Origin: Clostridia bacterium
Lineage (GTDB): Bacteria; Bacillota; Clostridia; Oscillospirales; CAG-272
DNA length: 64,000 nt
Assembly: GCA_017472255.1 (NCBI GenBank)
Contig: JAFUQU010000014.1
Coordinates: forward strand, 1 to 64,000
Direction of reading: 5' to 3'
Shown: positions 7,825-16,663 of the stretch, piece by piece
Layout: each line of letters begins with the position of its first letter
How positions within the stretch are numbered: the first letter of the stretch is position 1
Program-made: the position numbers and the translations under genes
The notes under the pieces: model-generated
What the model saw: only the letters and a program-made list of their open reading frames with translations
What the model was told of the DNA's origin: nothing
Database searches by the model: none

Positions 7825-10746
7825 TTATTCGATTGTGAATTCAAATTCAAACTCGCTGGTGCGCAGCTCGTACTCCTTCTCGGGAACCGGCCCACATGAG
7901 TTGCTGCCGATGCCCTCCTGCCTGTAATCAATGTACAGATACTTCGTGTTCGTGTGTACCAACTCGTCGCAGTGCCGCGCGGCGGTCAGATTCTCCAGCG
8001 TGAAATCGTGGCAGGAGAACGCGAATACCCCCGGCGCGCTCACACGCACGCCCTCGCCGCTCGCCGACGAGTAAATCTTCACCCATCGGGTGTCTTCATG
8101 GCTGCCCGTTTCCTGCGGCACGTCGTAGAGGAAGTTCAGCTCGGCGATGGGGCGGTCGTAGCTGCCCACGGTTGCCAGCGCCTTGCGGTCGGGATAGCTG
8201 TCGCCGGGGCCGCGTCCAACCCACGCGGCGCGGTCAGCGTCCTCCGGAAGCGTCAGCATCACGCCGATGCGCGGCAGAATTTCCGGCGGCTTGCCGTAAG
8301 GCTTGCCCTCCATTGTCACGTCGATTCTGCCGCCCGCCGTTACGCGGTAAATGAGCGTCATGTCGAAGCCCCACCAATGGCTCTGGGGCAGCAGCTTTCC
8401 GGTGCTGGTGATGGTCACACAGTCCTCCGCGTCCTCCACCCGGCAGGAATAATGGCCGTAACAGGTCTGATCGACCAGACTGCCCTTCCAAATTCCCGCG
8501 CGGCGCGGCGCAAAGCCGGTAATTCCGTCGTTGTCGGTGGGCGCGCGCCAAAGGTTCAGCTTCATGGGCGCAGTGATTACCGCCCGTCCGCCGCGCTCCA
8601 GCGCCGCAGGCATACCCTCGGCGAAGGTTACGGTAAAATCATCGCCCACTATGGTAACGCTGCCATAAGCGTCGGTGGTGACAGTGTGCGCGTAGGGGAC
8701 ACGTTCAATGACGGCGGGGGAAGGCTTCGTCAGCACGAGCTGCTTGTGCGCCAGCTGGCGGTCGTTCGCGGTAAATACGAAGTCCGCCGTCACAAGCCCT
8801 CTGCAGCCCTTCGCGCACAGCGGGAGCGGAAGATTCACGTTGGAACGCGGCTCGATGCGCGGCAAGGTCAGCTCACCCTCGCGGACGGTTTTCGCGTCCG
8901 ACGCCAGCGTCCAGCGCATCGTGACGCCCTCCAGTGCCGTGAAATCGTTGGTGTTGCGCACCGTAATGCCACCCTCCCAGGGAAGCACGAAGATGGGTGC
9001 GCTGATTTCGCGCAGTTCATGCCATGTGGGCTTGGGCGTGCCGTCGCTGGTGTGGAAGCCGTCCAGCGAGAAGTTTGACCAGTGGTAGAGGTCGGGAAAA
9101 TCGCCGCCGTAGAGGTAGCGGGGCTTGCCGTCGATTCCCTCGGTGAGGAAGCCGTGGCTCTTGTACTCCCAAACGTAGCCGCCGCAAATGAAATCGTGGG
9201 TGTATACGTAGTTCCAGATGTCCTCCAGACCGCCGGGGCTGTTGCCCATGGCGTGGGCGTATTCCAGCATCATCACCGGCTTTCCCTCCGGCTCAAAGCC
9301 GCGCAGCGTGTCCATGGACATATAACCTGTGAGACGGAAGTCTCCGCCGAGTGTCGCTGCCGCGGACGGCTCTAAGCGCACAGGCTTAATGACCTTCTGC
9401 TCCTTCAGCCAGGCGGCGCAGCGGTCGTGATTCTCGCCCACGCCGCATTCGTTGCCCACCGACCAGATGTTGATGCAGGTCTCGTTTTTATTCTGCCAGT
9501 ACATCCGGGAAATGCGGTCGAAAAAGGCGTCGAACCATTCGGGATCCTTGTTCAGCACGCCCTGATCACCGGTAGCTTCGGCACCGTGGGTTTCCAGATC
9601 GGCTTCGTCCATGACGTAGATACCCAGCTCGGAGGCGATTTCGTAGAACGCGGGATGGTTGGTGTAGTGCGAGCAGCGGATGGCGTTCAGGTTGCAGTCC
9701 TTGATGTCCTGCAATTCGGAGCGAATCTGCTCGATGGACAGCGTACGTCCGGTTTTGGCGTTATTTTCGTGGCGGTTGACGCCCTTCAGGGTGATGGGCT
9801 TGCCGTTAATCAACAGGCTGCTGCCCTCGATGGATGTGAAGCGCAGACCTGCTTTTTTCGTATGTACCTCCGGCTCCATGCCGTCGGCGGTCAGCGTCAT
9901 CACTAACTCGTAAAGATACGGGTCTTCCGCGTTCCAGAGATGGGGATTTTCCACCGGCAGGAAAGCTTCGCCCGATTCGGACGCAGCGTCTTCACGCTCG
10001 TAAACCAGTGCGCCGTCGGCGTCGTACAGCGCCATGTGCAGCTGAGCATTGGAAGCTCCGCGGCATTCGGTAAAGAGCCGGAAGCCGCCCTCCTCGGGAA
10101 GCAGCGTATAGTCCCAGAGGTAGCTTTCGCCGCAGGAAATCAGCGATACATCGCGGAAAATACCGCTGGCCATCAGCATATCCTGATTTTCCAGATAGGA
10201 CGCATCGCTGTAAGTGTATACCTTCACCGCCAGCAGATTCTCGCCGTCCCGCACAAGGTCGGTAACGTCGAACTCGGCGGCAAGGCGGCTGCCCTTGGAA
10301 AAACCCACATAAACGCCGTTCAGCCAGACAAAATACGCATTGTCCACGCCGAGAAAGCGCAGGAACATCCGCCCCGCCTTTTTCGCTGTGAAGCGGCGGC
10401 GGTAGAAGCCCACGGGATTGTCCCGATGGATGTATGGCGGATCGTAGGGAAAGCAGTAGCGCACATTGGGATAGAGACAGGTTCCGTAGCCCTGGAACTG
10501 CCACATGGACGGAACCGGAAGATCGTCCCAGCCGTTGTCGTCCAGCGCTTCATCCCACAGTGGGTCGATGGTATCAGCCGGCAGATAGTTGAATTTCCAG
10601 ATGCCGTTCAACAGCTGCACCCGGTCGGAATCGGATAGATTTTGATGAGTCACGCCCCGCTTTGCCGCCGGAAGCAGCATGGAACGCTGGGGCAGACGGT
10701 TTTCGCCCAGCATATGCGGATTGGCGATATAGTTTGGATTCAGCAT
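7825..10746 (-). CDS. lacZ: Beta-galactosidase, GH2 family, LacZ type
   Basis: It hydrolyses terminal beta-D-galactosides. The 973-residue chain has the LacZ layout: jelly-roll sugar-binding domain, immunoglobulin-like domain, TIM barrel, second immunoglobulin-like domain and the C-terminal small-chain domain. The acid/base is E433 in WSVGNECG and the nucleophile E495 in LEYAHAMGNS. No signal peptide is present, so it should act in the cytoplasm on imported sugars. The start at 10746 is chosen because GGAGG lies five bases before it; an in-frame ATG 12 bases upstream contains that Shine-Dalgarno site. It stands alone, with a TATAAT-like box upstream but no good -35. Confidence 0.95.
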   Translation of the reverse strand: MLNPNYIANPHMLGENRLPQRSMLLPAAKRGVTHQNLSDSDRVQLLNGIWKFNYLPADTIDPLWDEALDDNGWDDLPVPSMWQFQGYGTCLYPNVRYCFPYDPPYIHRDNPVGFYRRRFTAKKAGRMFLRFLGVDNAYFVWLNGVYVGFSKGSRLAAEFDVTDLVRDGENLLAVKVYTYSDASYLENQDMLMASGIFRDVSLISCGESYLWDYTLLPEEGGFRLFTECRGASNAQLHMALYDADGALVYEREDAASESGEAFLPVENPHLWNAEDPYLYELVMTLTADGMEPEVHTKKAGLRFTSIEGSSLLINGKPITLKGVNRHENNAKTGRTLSIEQIRSELQDIKDCNLNAIRCSHYTNHPAFYEIASELGIYVMDEADLETHGAEATGDQGVLNKDPEWFDAFFDRISRMYWQNKNETCINIWSVGNECGVGENHDRCAAWLKEQKVIKPVRLEPSAAATLGGDFRLTGYMSMDTLRGFEPEGKPVMMLEYAHAMGNSPGGLEDIWNYVYTHDFICGGYVWEYKSHGFLTEGIDGKPRYLYGGDFPDLYHWSNFSLDGFHTSDGTPKPTWHELREISAPIFVLPWEGGITVRNTNDFTALEGVTMRWTLASDAKTVREGELTLPRIEPRSNVNLPLPLCAKGCRGLVTADFVFTANDRQLAHKQLVLTKPSPAVIERVPYAHTVTTDAYGSVTIVGDDFTVTFAEGMPAALERGGRAVITAPMKLNLWRAPTDNDGITGFAPRRAGIWKGSLVDQTCYGHYSCRVEDAEDCVTITSTGKLLPQSHWWGFDMTLIYRVTAGGRIDVTMEGKPYGKPPEILPRIGVMLTLPEDADRAAWVGRGPGDSYPDRKALATVGSYDRPIAELNFLYDVPQETGSHEDTRWVKIYSSASGEGVRVSAPGVFAFSCHDFTLENLTAARHCDELVHTNTKYLYIDYRQEGIGSNSCGPVPEKEYELRTSEFEFEFTIE

Positions 10747-10908
10747 ATAAACCTCCATTTTCTCTTGTTGATGGTAATAGTATCAATTATCTTTAATTAT
10801 AACATAAACGGCTGCTGAAATCCATGGAATTATCGTAGGTTTTACCTGTCATTTTCGTATGTTTCAGAACAGATTTTCAGCTTCCCTGAAAAAATCGCGA
10901 AAATATGC

Positions 10909-10937
10909 TTGCCTTGGCGGAAAATCTGTGGTATAAT
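10909..10937 (+). promoter_or_regulatory. Sigma-A promoter of the helicase gene
   Basis: TTGCCT at 10909-10914 and TATAAT at 10932-10937 have a 17-base spacer. A small inverted repeat (GATTTTCAG / CTGAAAAAATC, 10870-10894) lies just upstream. Confidence 0.75.
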
Positions 10938-10968
10938 GATTAGGAGAAATACAGGATGGAGGACGCCA

Positions 10969-13842
10969 ATGAACGAACTGTTTGACAAACTGAATGAAGG
11001 ACAGCTGGCCGCTGTTACCACTACCGAAGGGTATGTGCGCATCATCGCCGGAGCAGGTTCGGGCAAAACCAGGACGCTGACCCATCGCTACGGCTATCTG
11101 GTGAAGGCGGCGGGCATCCATCCGGGCAATGTGCTCTGCGTCACCTTCACAAACAAAGCGGCGGGGGAGATGAAGCGGCGGGTTCGTTCGCTTATCGGCG
11201 ACGGCTATGACAACTCGCTGATCACCACCTACCACGGCTTCTGCGTTCGCGTTCTGCGGGAGGATATCCACCGTCTGTTCTATCCCCGCAGCTTCACCAT
11301 CCTCGACGAGACCGATCAGCGCCGCATCCTGTCCGAAATCTACGGCGAGCTGGAAATTAAGCTCGACCGCGCCACCTTTGAGAAAATTCTTGACGCGGTG
11401 CATCGGCTGAAATCGAAGGAGGATTATGTGGACGCGTTGGTGAACGACCGCCTCGATGCTATCCATGTACCGCCCGCATCTCCCGTCACCCCGCCCGACC
11501 CGCTGGAAGAAACGGTTGTCAAGCGCTATCTGTCCAAGCAGAAGAAGATTTTCGGGCTGGATTTTGACGATCTGGTGTCGTTCACCTTCGCCATATTTGC
11601 CGCCTTTCCCGAGGTGCGGGAAAAATGGGCGGAACGGCTGTATTACATACAGGTGGACGAATTTCAGGATTCGTCAAGGCGGGAGCTTCGCCTGATCCGT
11701 TCGCTGGCAGAGACACATAAGAATCTGTTCGTCGTGGGCGATCCCGACCAGAACATTTACGAATGGCGGGGAGCGGATATGTCGATTCTCGTGGACTTCG
11801 ACAAGACCTTCCCCGGCACCGAAACCATTCTGCTCAACCAGAATTACCGCTCCACCGGCAACATTTTGCGTATCGCCAACACGCTGATTGCACACAACAA
11901 AAACCGCATTCCCAAGGATTTGTTCACCGCCGGTGATGCGGGCGCGGATGTGATTCATCTGCACGCCAAATCCGAGCAGGATGAGGGCGAATGGATGGCG
12001 CAGGAGATCAAACGTCTGGTAACCGAAGAAGGCAGGCAATATCGTCAGATCGCGGTGCTCTACCGTTCGGGCTTCCTGTCCCGCTTCATCGAGCAGGCGC
12101 TGATGGCGGCGAACATTCCCTATGAGCTGTATGGCAGCGTCCGTTTCTATGACCGCATGGAGATTCGCGACACCCTCGCCTACCTGAAGCTGCTGCTGCG
12201 GGACGACGACGAGGCGCTGGAACGGGTGATCAACACGCCCAAGCGCCAGTTCGGCAAGGCAAAAATGGCCGCGCTGAAAGCCCTCGCCGAGGAGGAGCAG
12301 TGCAGTCTGTACGACGCGCTGCGCCGCCATGTGGATGAACCGGTATTCCGGCGTTCCGGGGCGGCGGAGTTTGTCACGTTGATTGAGGAGCTTCGCCGGG
12401 AAGCGGAGAGCAAAGCCGTTTCCGAGCTAATGCAGGAAGTGCTGGTACGTTCCGGCTATGAAGCGTACATCCGGGAAAGCGGCAGCATGGAGCGGCTGGA
12501 CAACCTTGCCGAGTGCAAGCGCTCGGTTTGGGAGCGGGAGCAGAGCTACGGCGAGACCTATACGCTGGATATGTTTCTCCAGCAGGCGGCGCTGGAATCC
12601 GCGCAGGACACCGAGGAGGACGCGGACAAGGTGAAGCTGATGACCATTCACGCATCCAAGGGATTGGAATTCCCGGTCTGCTTTGTCTGCGGCATGACCG
12701 AGGGAATCTTCCCCTCCGGGCGCACGCTGGAGGAACGCAAGGACGCGGGACTGGAGGAGGAGCGCCGGCTCTGCTTTGTAGCCTGCACCCGCGCCATGGA
12801 GCGGCTCTATCTCACCGAATCGGAAGGCACTGGCAACGATCACGCTCACAAGCGTCCCTCGCGCTTCCTGTACGACATGGGCGAGGATAACTATGTACGT
12901 GTGGGTACAATCCCCAAAGAGCTGACAGAGGCCGCTGTGCCTGCCACAGCGGCTCCATCGGGCGGACTGCGTGCGGTGGGCGATACGGTGCAGCATCCGG
13001 TGTTCGGGCAGGGGAAGATTATGAAGATCGATCCGGCCAAGGGTGTGTATTATATTCTGTTCGAGAAAACCGGCACGCTGCGCCCGGTAAGCTGTGATTA
13101 TGATTTCGATGCGTGGGCAAACCTTGCTATCATGAAGCAGGCTGCCGAAGCGGCTGTTCATACGCAAACGCCGCCTCCACCGCCAAAGCCCGAGCCACAA
13201 TGCAAGCCCAAGCCCGAACCCAAGCCCAAGCCGGAACCGCTGCCTGAGCCGATTCCGCTGACCGAGCAGCTGACCGCGCCCGAACCCATTCCCGAGCCAA
13301 TCCCGAAACCCGAACTTCCGCCGAAGAAGGCGGAAATGCCCGCCAAATACCGTGATGCTCAATGGGCGCGGGCGGAAATCGGCGAGGAAAATCTCTGGAA
13401 CCGGTCGGATGTGCCCCACGAGGGTTGGTACTGCACCGAGGTCATCGATCTGGGTGAGCCGGTGGGCGTCTGCCGGATGTGCGGGCATCAGATCATTCGC
13501 TATGTACACGTGATGAAGCATCCGCAGTATTACCGCACCATCGGCGCGGGCTGCGTATGCGCCGGACGGATGGAGGGCAATCCCGACGCCGCAAAGGAAC
13601 GCGAGAACGCCTTCAAAAACCGTCAGTCGCGGCGGGAGACCTTCCTGAAGCTGCCGCTGAAAAAGAGCAGAAACGGCAACGAGTATGTGAAGTACAAGGG
13701 AGAGATTGTTACCATCCTGCCCGACCGCTTCAAGCAGGGACACTACAAATCGGTGGTGCGCGGCAAGTTTTCCGGCTCCTGTACCACGAAAACCGACGCC
13801 ATGGCGGCGGCGTTTGATCTGCTCGACCCATGGGAAATCTGA
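10969..13842 (+). CDS. UvrD/PcrA-type DNA helicase with a Cys-rich C-terminal extension
   Basis: The first 650 residues form a superfamily 1A helicase with Walker A at residues 28-34 (GAGSGKT), motif II at D230-E231 and the usual late motifs including LMTIHASKGLEFP. Such enzymes unwind DNA in repair and in resolving replication-transcription conflicts. A Tudor-like domain (GDTVQHPVFGQGKI) follows, as in PcrA. After that come features PcrA lacks: a proline-rich PKPEP linker at about residues 735-787 and a terminal domain with C835-x2-C838 and C862-V-C864, probably binding zinc. The start at 10969 is supported by GGAGG six bases upstream, although the frame is open to 10909, inside the promoter. 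Confidence 0.85.
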   Translation: MNELFDKLNEGQLAAVTTTEGYVRIIAGAGSGKTRTLTHRYGYLVKAAGIHPGNVLCVTFTNKAAGEMKRRVRSLIGDGYDNSLITTYHGFCVRVLREDIHRLFYPRSFTILDETDQRRILSEIYGELEIKLDRATFEKILDAVHRLKSKEDYVDALVNDRLDAIHVPPASPVTPPDPLEETVVKRYLSKQKKIFGLDFDDLVSFTFAIFAAFPEVREKWAERLYYIQVDEFQDSSRRELRLIRSLAETHKNLFVVGDPDQNIYEWRGADMSILVDFDKTFPGTETILLNQNYRSTGNILRIANTLIAHNKNRIPKDLFTAGDAGADVIHLHAKSEQDEGEWMAQEIKRLVTEEGRQYRQIAVLYRSGFLSRFIEQALMAANIPYELYGSVRFYDRMEIRDTLAYLKLLLRDDDEALERVINTPKRQFGKAKMAALKALAEEEQCSLYDALRRHVDEPVFRRSGAAEFVTLIEELRREAESKAVSELMQEVLVRSGYEAYIRESGSMERLDNLAECKRSVWEREQSYGETYTLDMFLQQAALESAQDTEEDADKVKLMTIHASKGLEFPVCFVCGMTEGIFPSGRTLEERKDAGLEEERRLCFVACTRAMERLYLTESEGTGNDHAHKRPSRFLYDMGEDNYVRVGTIPKELTEAAVPATAAPSGGLRAVGDTVQHPVFGQGKIMKIDPAKGVYYILFEKTGTLRPVSCDYDFDAWANLAIMKQAAEAAVHTQTPPPPPKPEPQCKPKPEPKPKPEPLPEPIPLTEQLTAPEPIPEPIPKPELPPKKAEMPAKYRDAQWARAEIGEENLWNRSDVPHEGWYCTEVIDLGEPVGVCRMCGHQIIRYVHVMKHPQYYRTIGAGCVCAGRMEGNPDAAKERENAFKNRQSRRETFLKLPLKKSRNGNEYVKYKGEIVTILPDRFKQGHYKSVVRGKFSGSCTTKTDAMAAAFDLLDPWEI

Positions 13843-13852
13843 GAAAAATAGC

Positions 13853-13882
13853 GAGGACGCGGCTGACACCGCGTCCTCATTT
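13853..13882. terminator. Bidirectional terminator between convergent genes
   Basis: A 10-bp stem (GAGGACGCGG with CCGCGTCCTC) has ATTTCATTATTTTTT after it on the plus strand and GCTATTTTTC on the minus strand. It serves the helicase gene and the nitrilase-GDPD gene. Confidence 0.88.
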
Positions 13883-13884
13883 CA

Positions 13885-15516
13885 TTATTTTTTCTGATAA
13901 GCCTTCACAGCCGCCGCAACGCGCTGATAATCGTTGGTCAGAATCACATCACAGCCGTCACGCAGATACTGCTCGGCTTCTGCCGGATCGTCCGCATAGA
14001 ATACGTTGCAGATGAGACCGTGAGCGTGGGCTTTTTCGACGGTTTTGCGCACATAGTCGGGCGGATTGCGCTTGAAATGGGGCTGGAACAGCTGAATTTT
14101 CTTTGAACCCGTCGCCAGCGCCTTGTCCACCAAATCCTCGAAGGGATCGCCCGTAGCGCCCGCACAACGGACGATATCCGGCGCGATTTGCCGCAGCTGC
14201 TCCAGAATTGCCGGATTGCCGCTCATGAAGTAACAGTATTTCGCGCAGTCGTACTTCCGTATCAACGAGACAATCTTCTCCAGCGTCTCCGCGGGCAGCG
14301 GATTGATATCATCCTTTGCCTTGATGTGGACATTCATAATCGTCTGGCAGGCGAACTTCCGTAAAATCTCCTCCAGCGTCAGAATCCGCATTCCGGTGAA
14401 TTCCGCTCCATGCTTGAAGCCGAAGTCGAATTTCAACAGCTCGTCGTAGGTGTAATCCCCCACGAAGCCTTTTCCGTCGGATACGCGGTCGAGGTTGGGA
14501 TCGTGAATCGACACAATCTCGCCGTCCTTCGTCGCCCACAGGTCGAATTCAATCTCCTGGGCGCCCATCGCTACCGCCGCGCCAAAGGCGGGCAGACTGT
14601 TTTCCGGGGCGATGGTGTTAAAGCCCCGGTGCGCGCAGACACGGGGATAGGGCAGGAATTCGTCCGGTGCGATCATTGCCGGACCGGATGGGCGGTACTG
14701 CCATGGATGCCGTCCAAACTCGATGTATTCGTAGTGCGGTGCGGGCGGATTGCCGAATCCGGCGGGCTTGTAATACTTGTCGGCGGGATTAAACTCCGCC
14801 ACGCCCAAACCGACCTGGCTCTTCATGTTCACCAGCACCTGACCGCGGGGCGTGACAATCATGCTGGCGCCGCAGATATCCGGGCTGCCGTCCAAACTCA
14901 CCGACGCGCGCAGCAGGTGTGCGTTGCAGTTGTAGGCGAGGAAGCGTCCCATAATCTCCAGCGCCTCGTGGGTGTCGCTTCGCTGGAGCGAACAGCCGAT
15001 GATAATGTCCACGTTCTGCCGGGCGATGTTGGCGAAGGCTTCGTAAAAATAAAAGTCGTAGCAGGTGAGGAAGCCGTAGCGGATGCCGTCAATTTCCAGC
15101 ACATACGGCTCGGAATATTCGAACGTGTAAGCGCTGTCCAGCTTCACCTCGTACTGCTCGGAGGGCGGGAGGTGCTTCTTGTAGTAGTGTCCCACCACTT
15201 CGCCCTGACGGTTGAAGGCGTAGGTGGTGTTGCGGAAGCCGGTTTCGGTTTCGTAAAGACCATTGACGAATACGACCGCGTTACAGCGTTTCGCTGTCGC
15301 TGACACTGCCGCAAGCAGGCGGGGGCTGTATTTGCGGTATGCGGCAAGGTTTTCCTCCCGGGTTCCGGCGTAGCAGGGCACGTCGCTGTACTCGGGCAGC
15401 ACGATGATGTCCATCGACTCGTCGCATTGATTCAGCAGCTCCAGCTTTTTCTCAAAATATGCGTCCATCAGCGACGCATCCATCGAATAGGGCGGTTGAA
15501 TGACACAGGCTTTCAT
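13885..15516 (-). CDS. Carbon-nitrogen hydrolase fused to glycerophosphodiester phosphodiesterase
   Basis: This 543-residue protein joins two enzymes. Residues 1-245 are a nitrilase-superfamily domain with the Glu-Lys-Cys triad at E42 (LPEYSDVP), K113 or K114 (HYYKKHLPP) and C152 (LTCYDFYFY), expected to cleave an amide or nitrile. Residues 290-543 are a GDPD-family TIM barrel with H296-R297-G, APENS, EIEFDL (E321, E323, D325) and H338-D, the metal and catalytic residues that hydrolyse glycerophosphodiesters. No signal peptide is present. The ATG at 15516 follows the first typical nitrilase start (KACVIQPPY); an ATG at 15528 is equally possible, because neither has a well-placed Shine-Dalgarno site and AAGGAAG lies before a hairpin 20 bases further up. 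Confidence 0.8.
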   Translation of the reverse strand: MKACVIQPPYSMDASLMDAYFEKKLELLNQCDESMDIIVLPEYSDVPCYAGTREENLAAYRKYSPRLLAAVSATAKRCNAVVFVNGLYETETGFRNTTYAFNRQGEVVGHYYKKHLPPSEQYEVKLDSAYTFEYSEPYVLEIDGIRYGFLTCYDFYFYEAFANIARQNVDIIIGCSLQRSDTHEALEIMGRFLAYNCNAHLLRASVSLDGSPDICGASMIVTPRGQVLVNMKSQVGLGVAEFNPADKYYKPAGFGNPPAPHYEYIEFGRHPWQYRPSGPAMIAPDEFLPYPRVCAHRGFNTIAPENSLPAFGAAVAMGAQEIEFDLWATKDGEIVSIHDPNLDRVSDGKGFVGDYTYDELLKFDFGFKHGAEFTGMRILTLEEILRKFACQTIMNVHIKAKDDINPLPAETLEKIVSLIRKYDCAKYCYFMSGNPAILEQLRQIAPDIVRCAGATGDPFEDLVDKALATGSKKIQLFQPHFKRNPPDYVRKTVEKAHAHGLICNVFYADDPAEAEQYLRDGCDVILTNDYQRVAAAVKAYQKK

Positions 15517-15529
15517 AATTATGACCATG

Positions 15530-15663
15530 GCTTTCGCGTAGCGAAAGCTTCCTTTCTGGGGAATTGGGGCTGGTTTGCGTAGCAAAACATTGCCGGGACG
15601 GCAATGTAAGCCACAAAACCCTGTCTGAAAAATTTTTATTTTTCAGACTTTACCTCCGGTAAA
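15530..15663. repeat. Cluster of small intergenic hairpins
   Basis: Five inverted repeats stand almost end to end: GCTTTCGC/GCGAAAGC at 15530-15548, TTTGC/GCAAA at 15574-15586, a 9-bp stem ACATTGCCG/CGGCAATGT at 15587-15607, a 10 to 11-bp stem GTCTGAAAAA/TTTTTCAGAC at 15623-15648, and TTTACC/GGTAAA at 15649-15663. The loops of the first two are both GTA. They lie upstream of the nitrilase-GDPD gene and merge with the terminator of the epimerase gene. Confidence 0.75.
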
Positions 15664-15690
15664 ATGGGACTGCACCTTTGTGCAGCCCCA
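15658..15690 (-). terminator. Intrinsic terminator of the aldose epimerase gene
   Basis: A stem of CTGCAC with GTGCAG, extended by GGG/CCC across one bulged base (15666-15688), is followed on the minus strand by ATTTTACC. Confidence 0.75.
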
Positions 15691-15698
15691 TAATCGTC

Positions 15699-16586
15699 TT
15701 AATCAATAACCTTTACGCTGTAGCCGACGGAATAGCTCTTGCCGACCTCCAGCTTGATGGCATAGGGCTTGTCCTCGAAGTTGCCGGTTTCGTCGAGGTG
15801 CGCGGGCAGACCGTTCCACGGCTCCAGGCAGACGAAAGGCGCTTTTTTAAGCGGAGGCGTCCAGACGCCCAGCGCATGAAAGCCGGTGAAATCGAAGTCG
15901 ATACCCTTGCCGGTGTTCTTGTTGATCAGCTTCACACGGCGGGATTTCAGCTTCTTGGTCAGTAGCACATCCACGTCGTAGTCGTTGTAATCCAACTCCC
16001 ATTCGTTGGTGTTCTTCAGCTTGTCGGTGACAGGCAGGCTGGCGTCTATGTAACCTCCGCCGTAGTTGGTGGTGTAGATGACATCCTCGTTCTCCACCTG
16101 CTCAAAGACCAGCTTGTAATCGGAGAACTGCTCGCCCTCGTTCATCGGGCAGCGGAAGCCGGGATGACCGCCGATGCAGAACCAAATGGACTTATTGTCC
16201 ATATTCTGCACCGTGTAGGTGGTGGAAAAGCCCTCGTCGCTGATCTGATGGGTGATCAGCAGGCGGAACTTGTAGGGATAAACCTTCATCGACTCGTCGC
16301 TGTCGTACAGCTCGTACACCAGCTTGTCGGAGGAAGCTTCCAACAGGCGAAAGTTCTGCTTGCGTGCGAAGCCGTGCTTGGTCAGCGGATAAGCCTTTCC
16401 CTCAAACTTCACGCTGCCGTCGATGGTGGCGCCGACGGTAGGGAACAGAACCGGCGCGTGGCTTGCCCAGTACTCGGGAATGCCCTCCCATACATACTCC
16501 TTGCCGTCCTTTTTGTAGGAGATCAGTTCGCCGCCCGAGGTGGAGCCGATGGCGGACGCACGGGCTGTCTTGATTTCGCTGTTCAT
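15699..16586 (-). CDS. Aldose 1-epimerase family protein (LacX-like)
   Basis: It probably interconverts the alpha and beta anomers of an aldose. The 295-residue product has the galactose mutarotase-like beta-sandwich with HGFAR, the catalytic-histidine region GGHPGFRCP and the C-terminal CLEPWNG motif carrying the conserved glutamate. It is closer to the LacX/YeaD-like branch than to classical GalM, and the sugar is unknown. It is cytoplasmic, is preceded by AAGGA nine bases before the ATG, and stands between two terminators, so it is a single-gene unit. Together with the nearby beta-galactosidase it suggests galactoside use. Confidence 0.85.
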   Translation of the reverse strand: MNSEIKTARASAIGSTSGGELISYKKDGKEYVWEGIPEYWASHAPVLFPTVGATIDGSVKFEGKAYPLTKHGFARKQNFRLLEASSDKLVYELYDSDESMKVYPYKFRLLITHQISDEGFSTTYTVQNMDNKSIWFCIGGHPGFRCPMNEGEQFSDYKLVFEQVENEDVIYTTNYGGGYIDASLPVTDKLKNTNEWELDYNDYDVDVLLTKKLKSRRVKLINKNTGKGIDFDFTGFHALGVWTPPLKKAPFVCLEPWNGLPAHLDETGNFEDKPYAIKLEVGKSYSVGYSVKVID

Positions 16587-16604
16587 ATTGAATGTCCTTT
16601 CTGT

Positions 16605-16642
16605 AAAACGGCGAGGTCAGGCTCTGCCCGCCTCGCCGATTA
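16605..16642 (-). terminator. Intrinsic terminator of the yybS-ftsH operon
   Basis: A CGGCGAGG/CCTCGCCG stem with a 14-base loop is followed by TTTTAC on the minus strand, downstream of ftsH. Confidence 0.75.
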
Positions 16643-16663
16643 TTTGAATGCCTGATGGGTGGT

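Noticed and set aside
10820-10845. A TCCATGGA-centred dyad upstream of the beta-galactosidase gene as a possible cre or LacI site.
   Set aside because: Symmetry extends only over eight bases and does not match the cre consensus.
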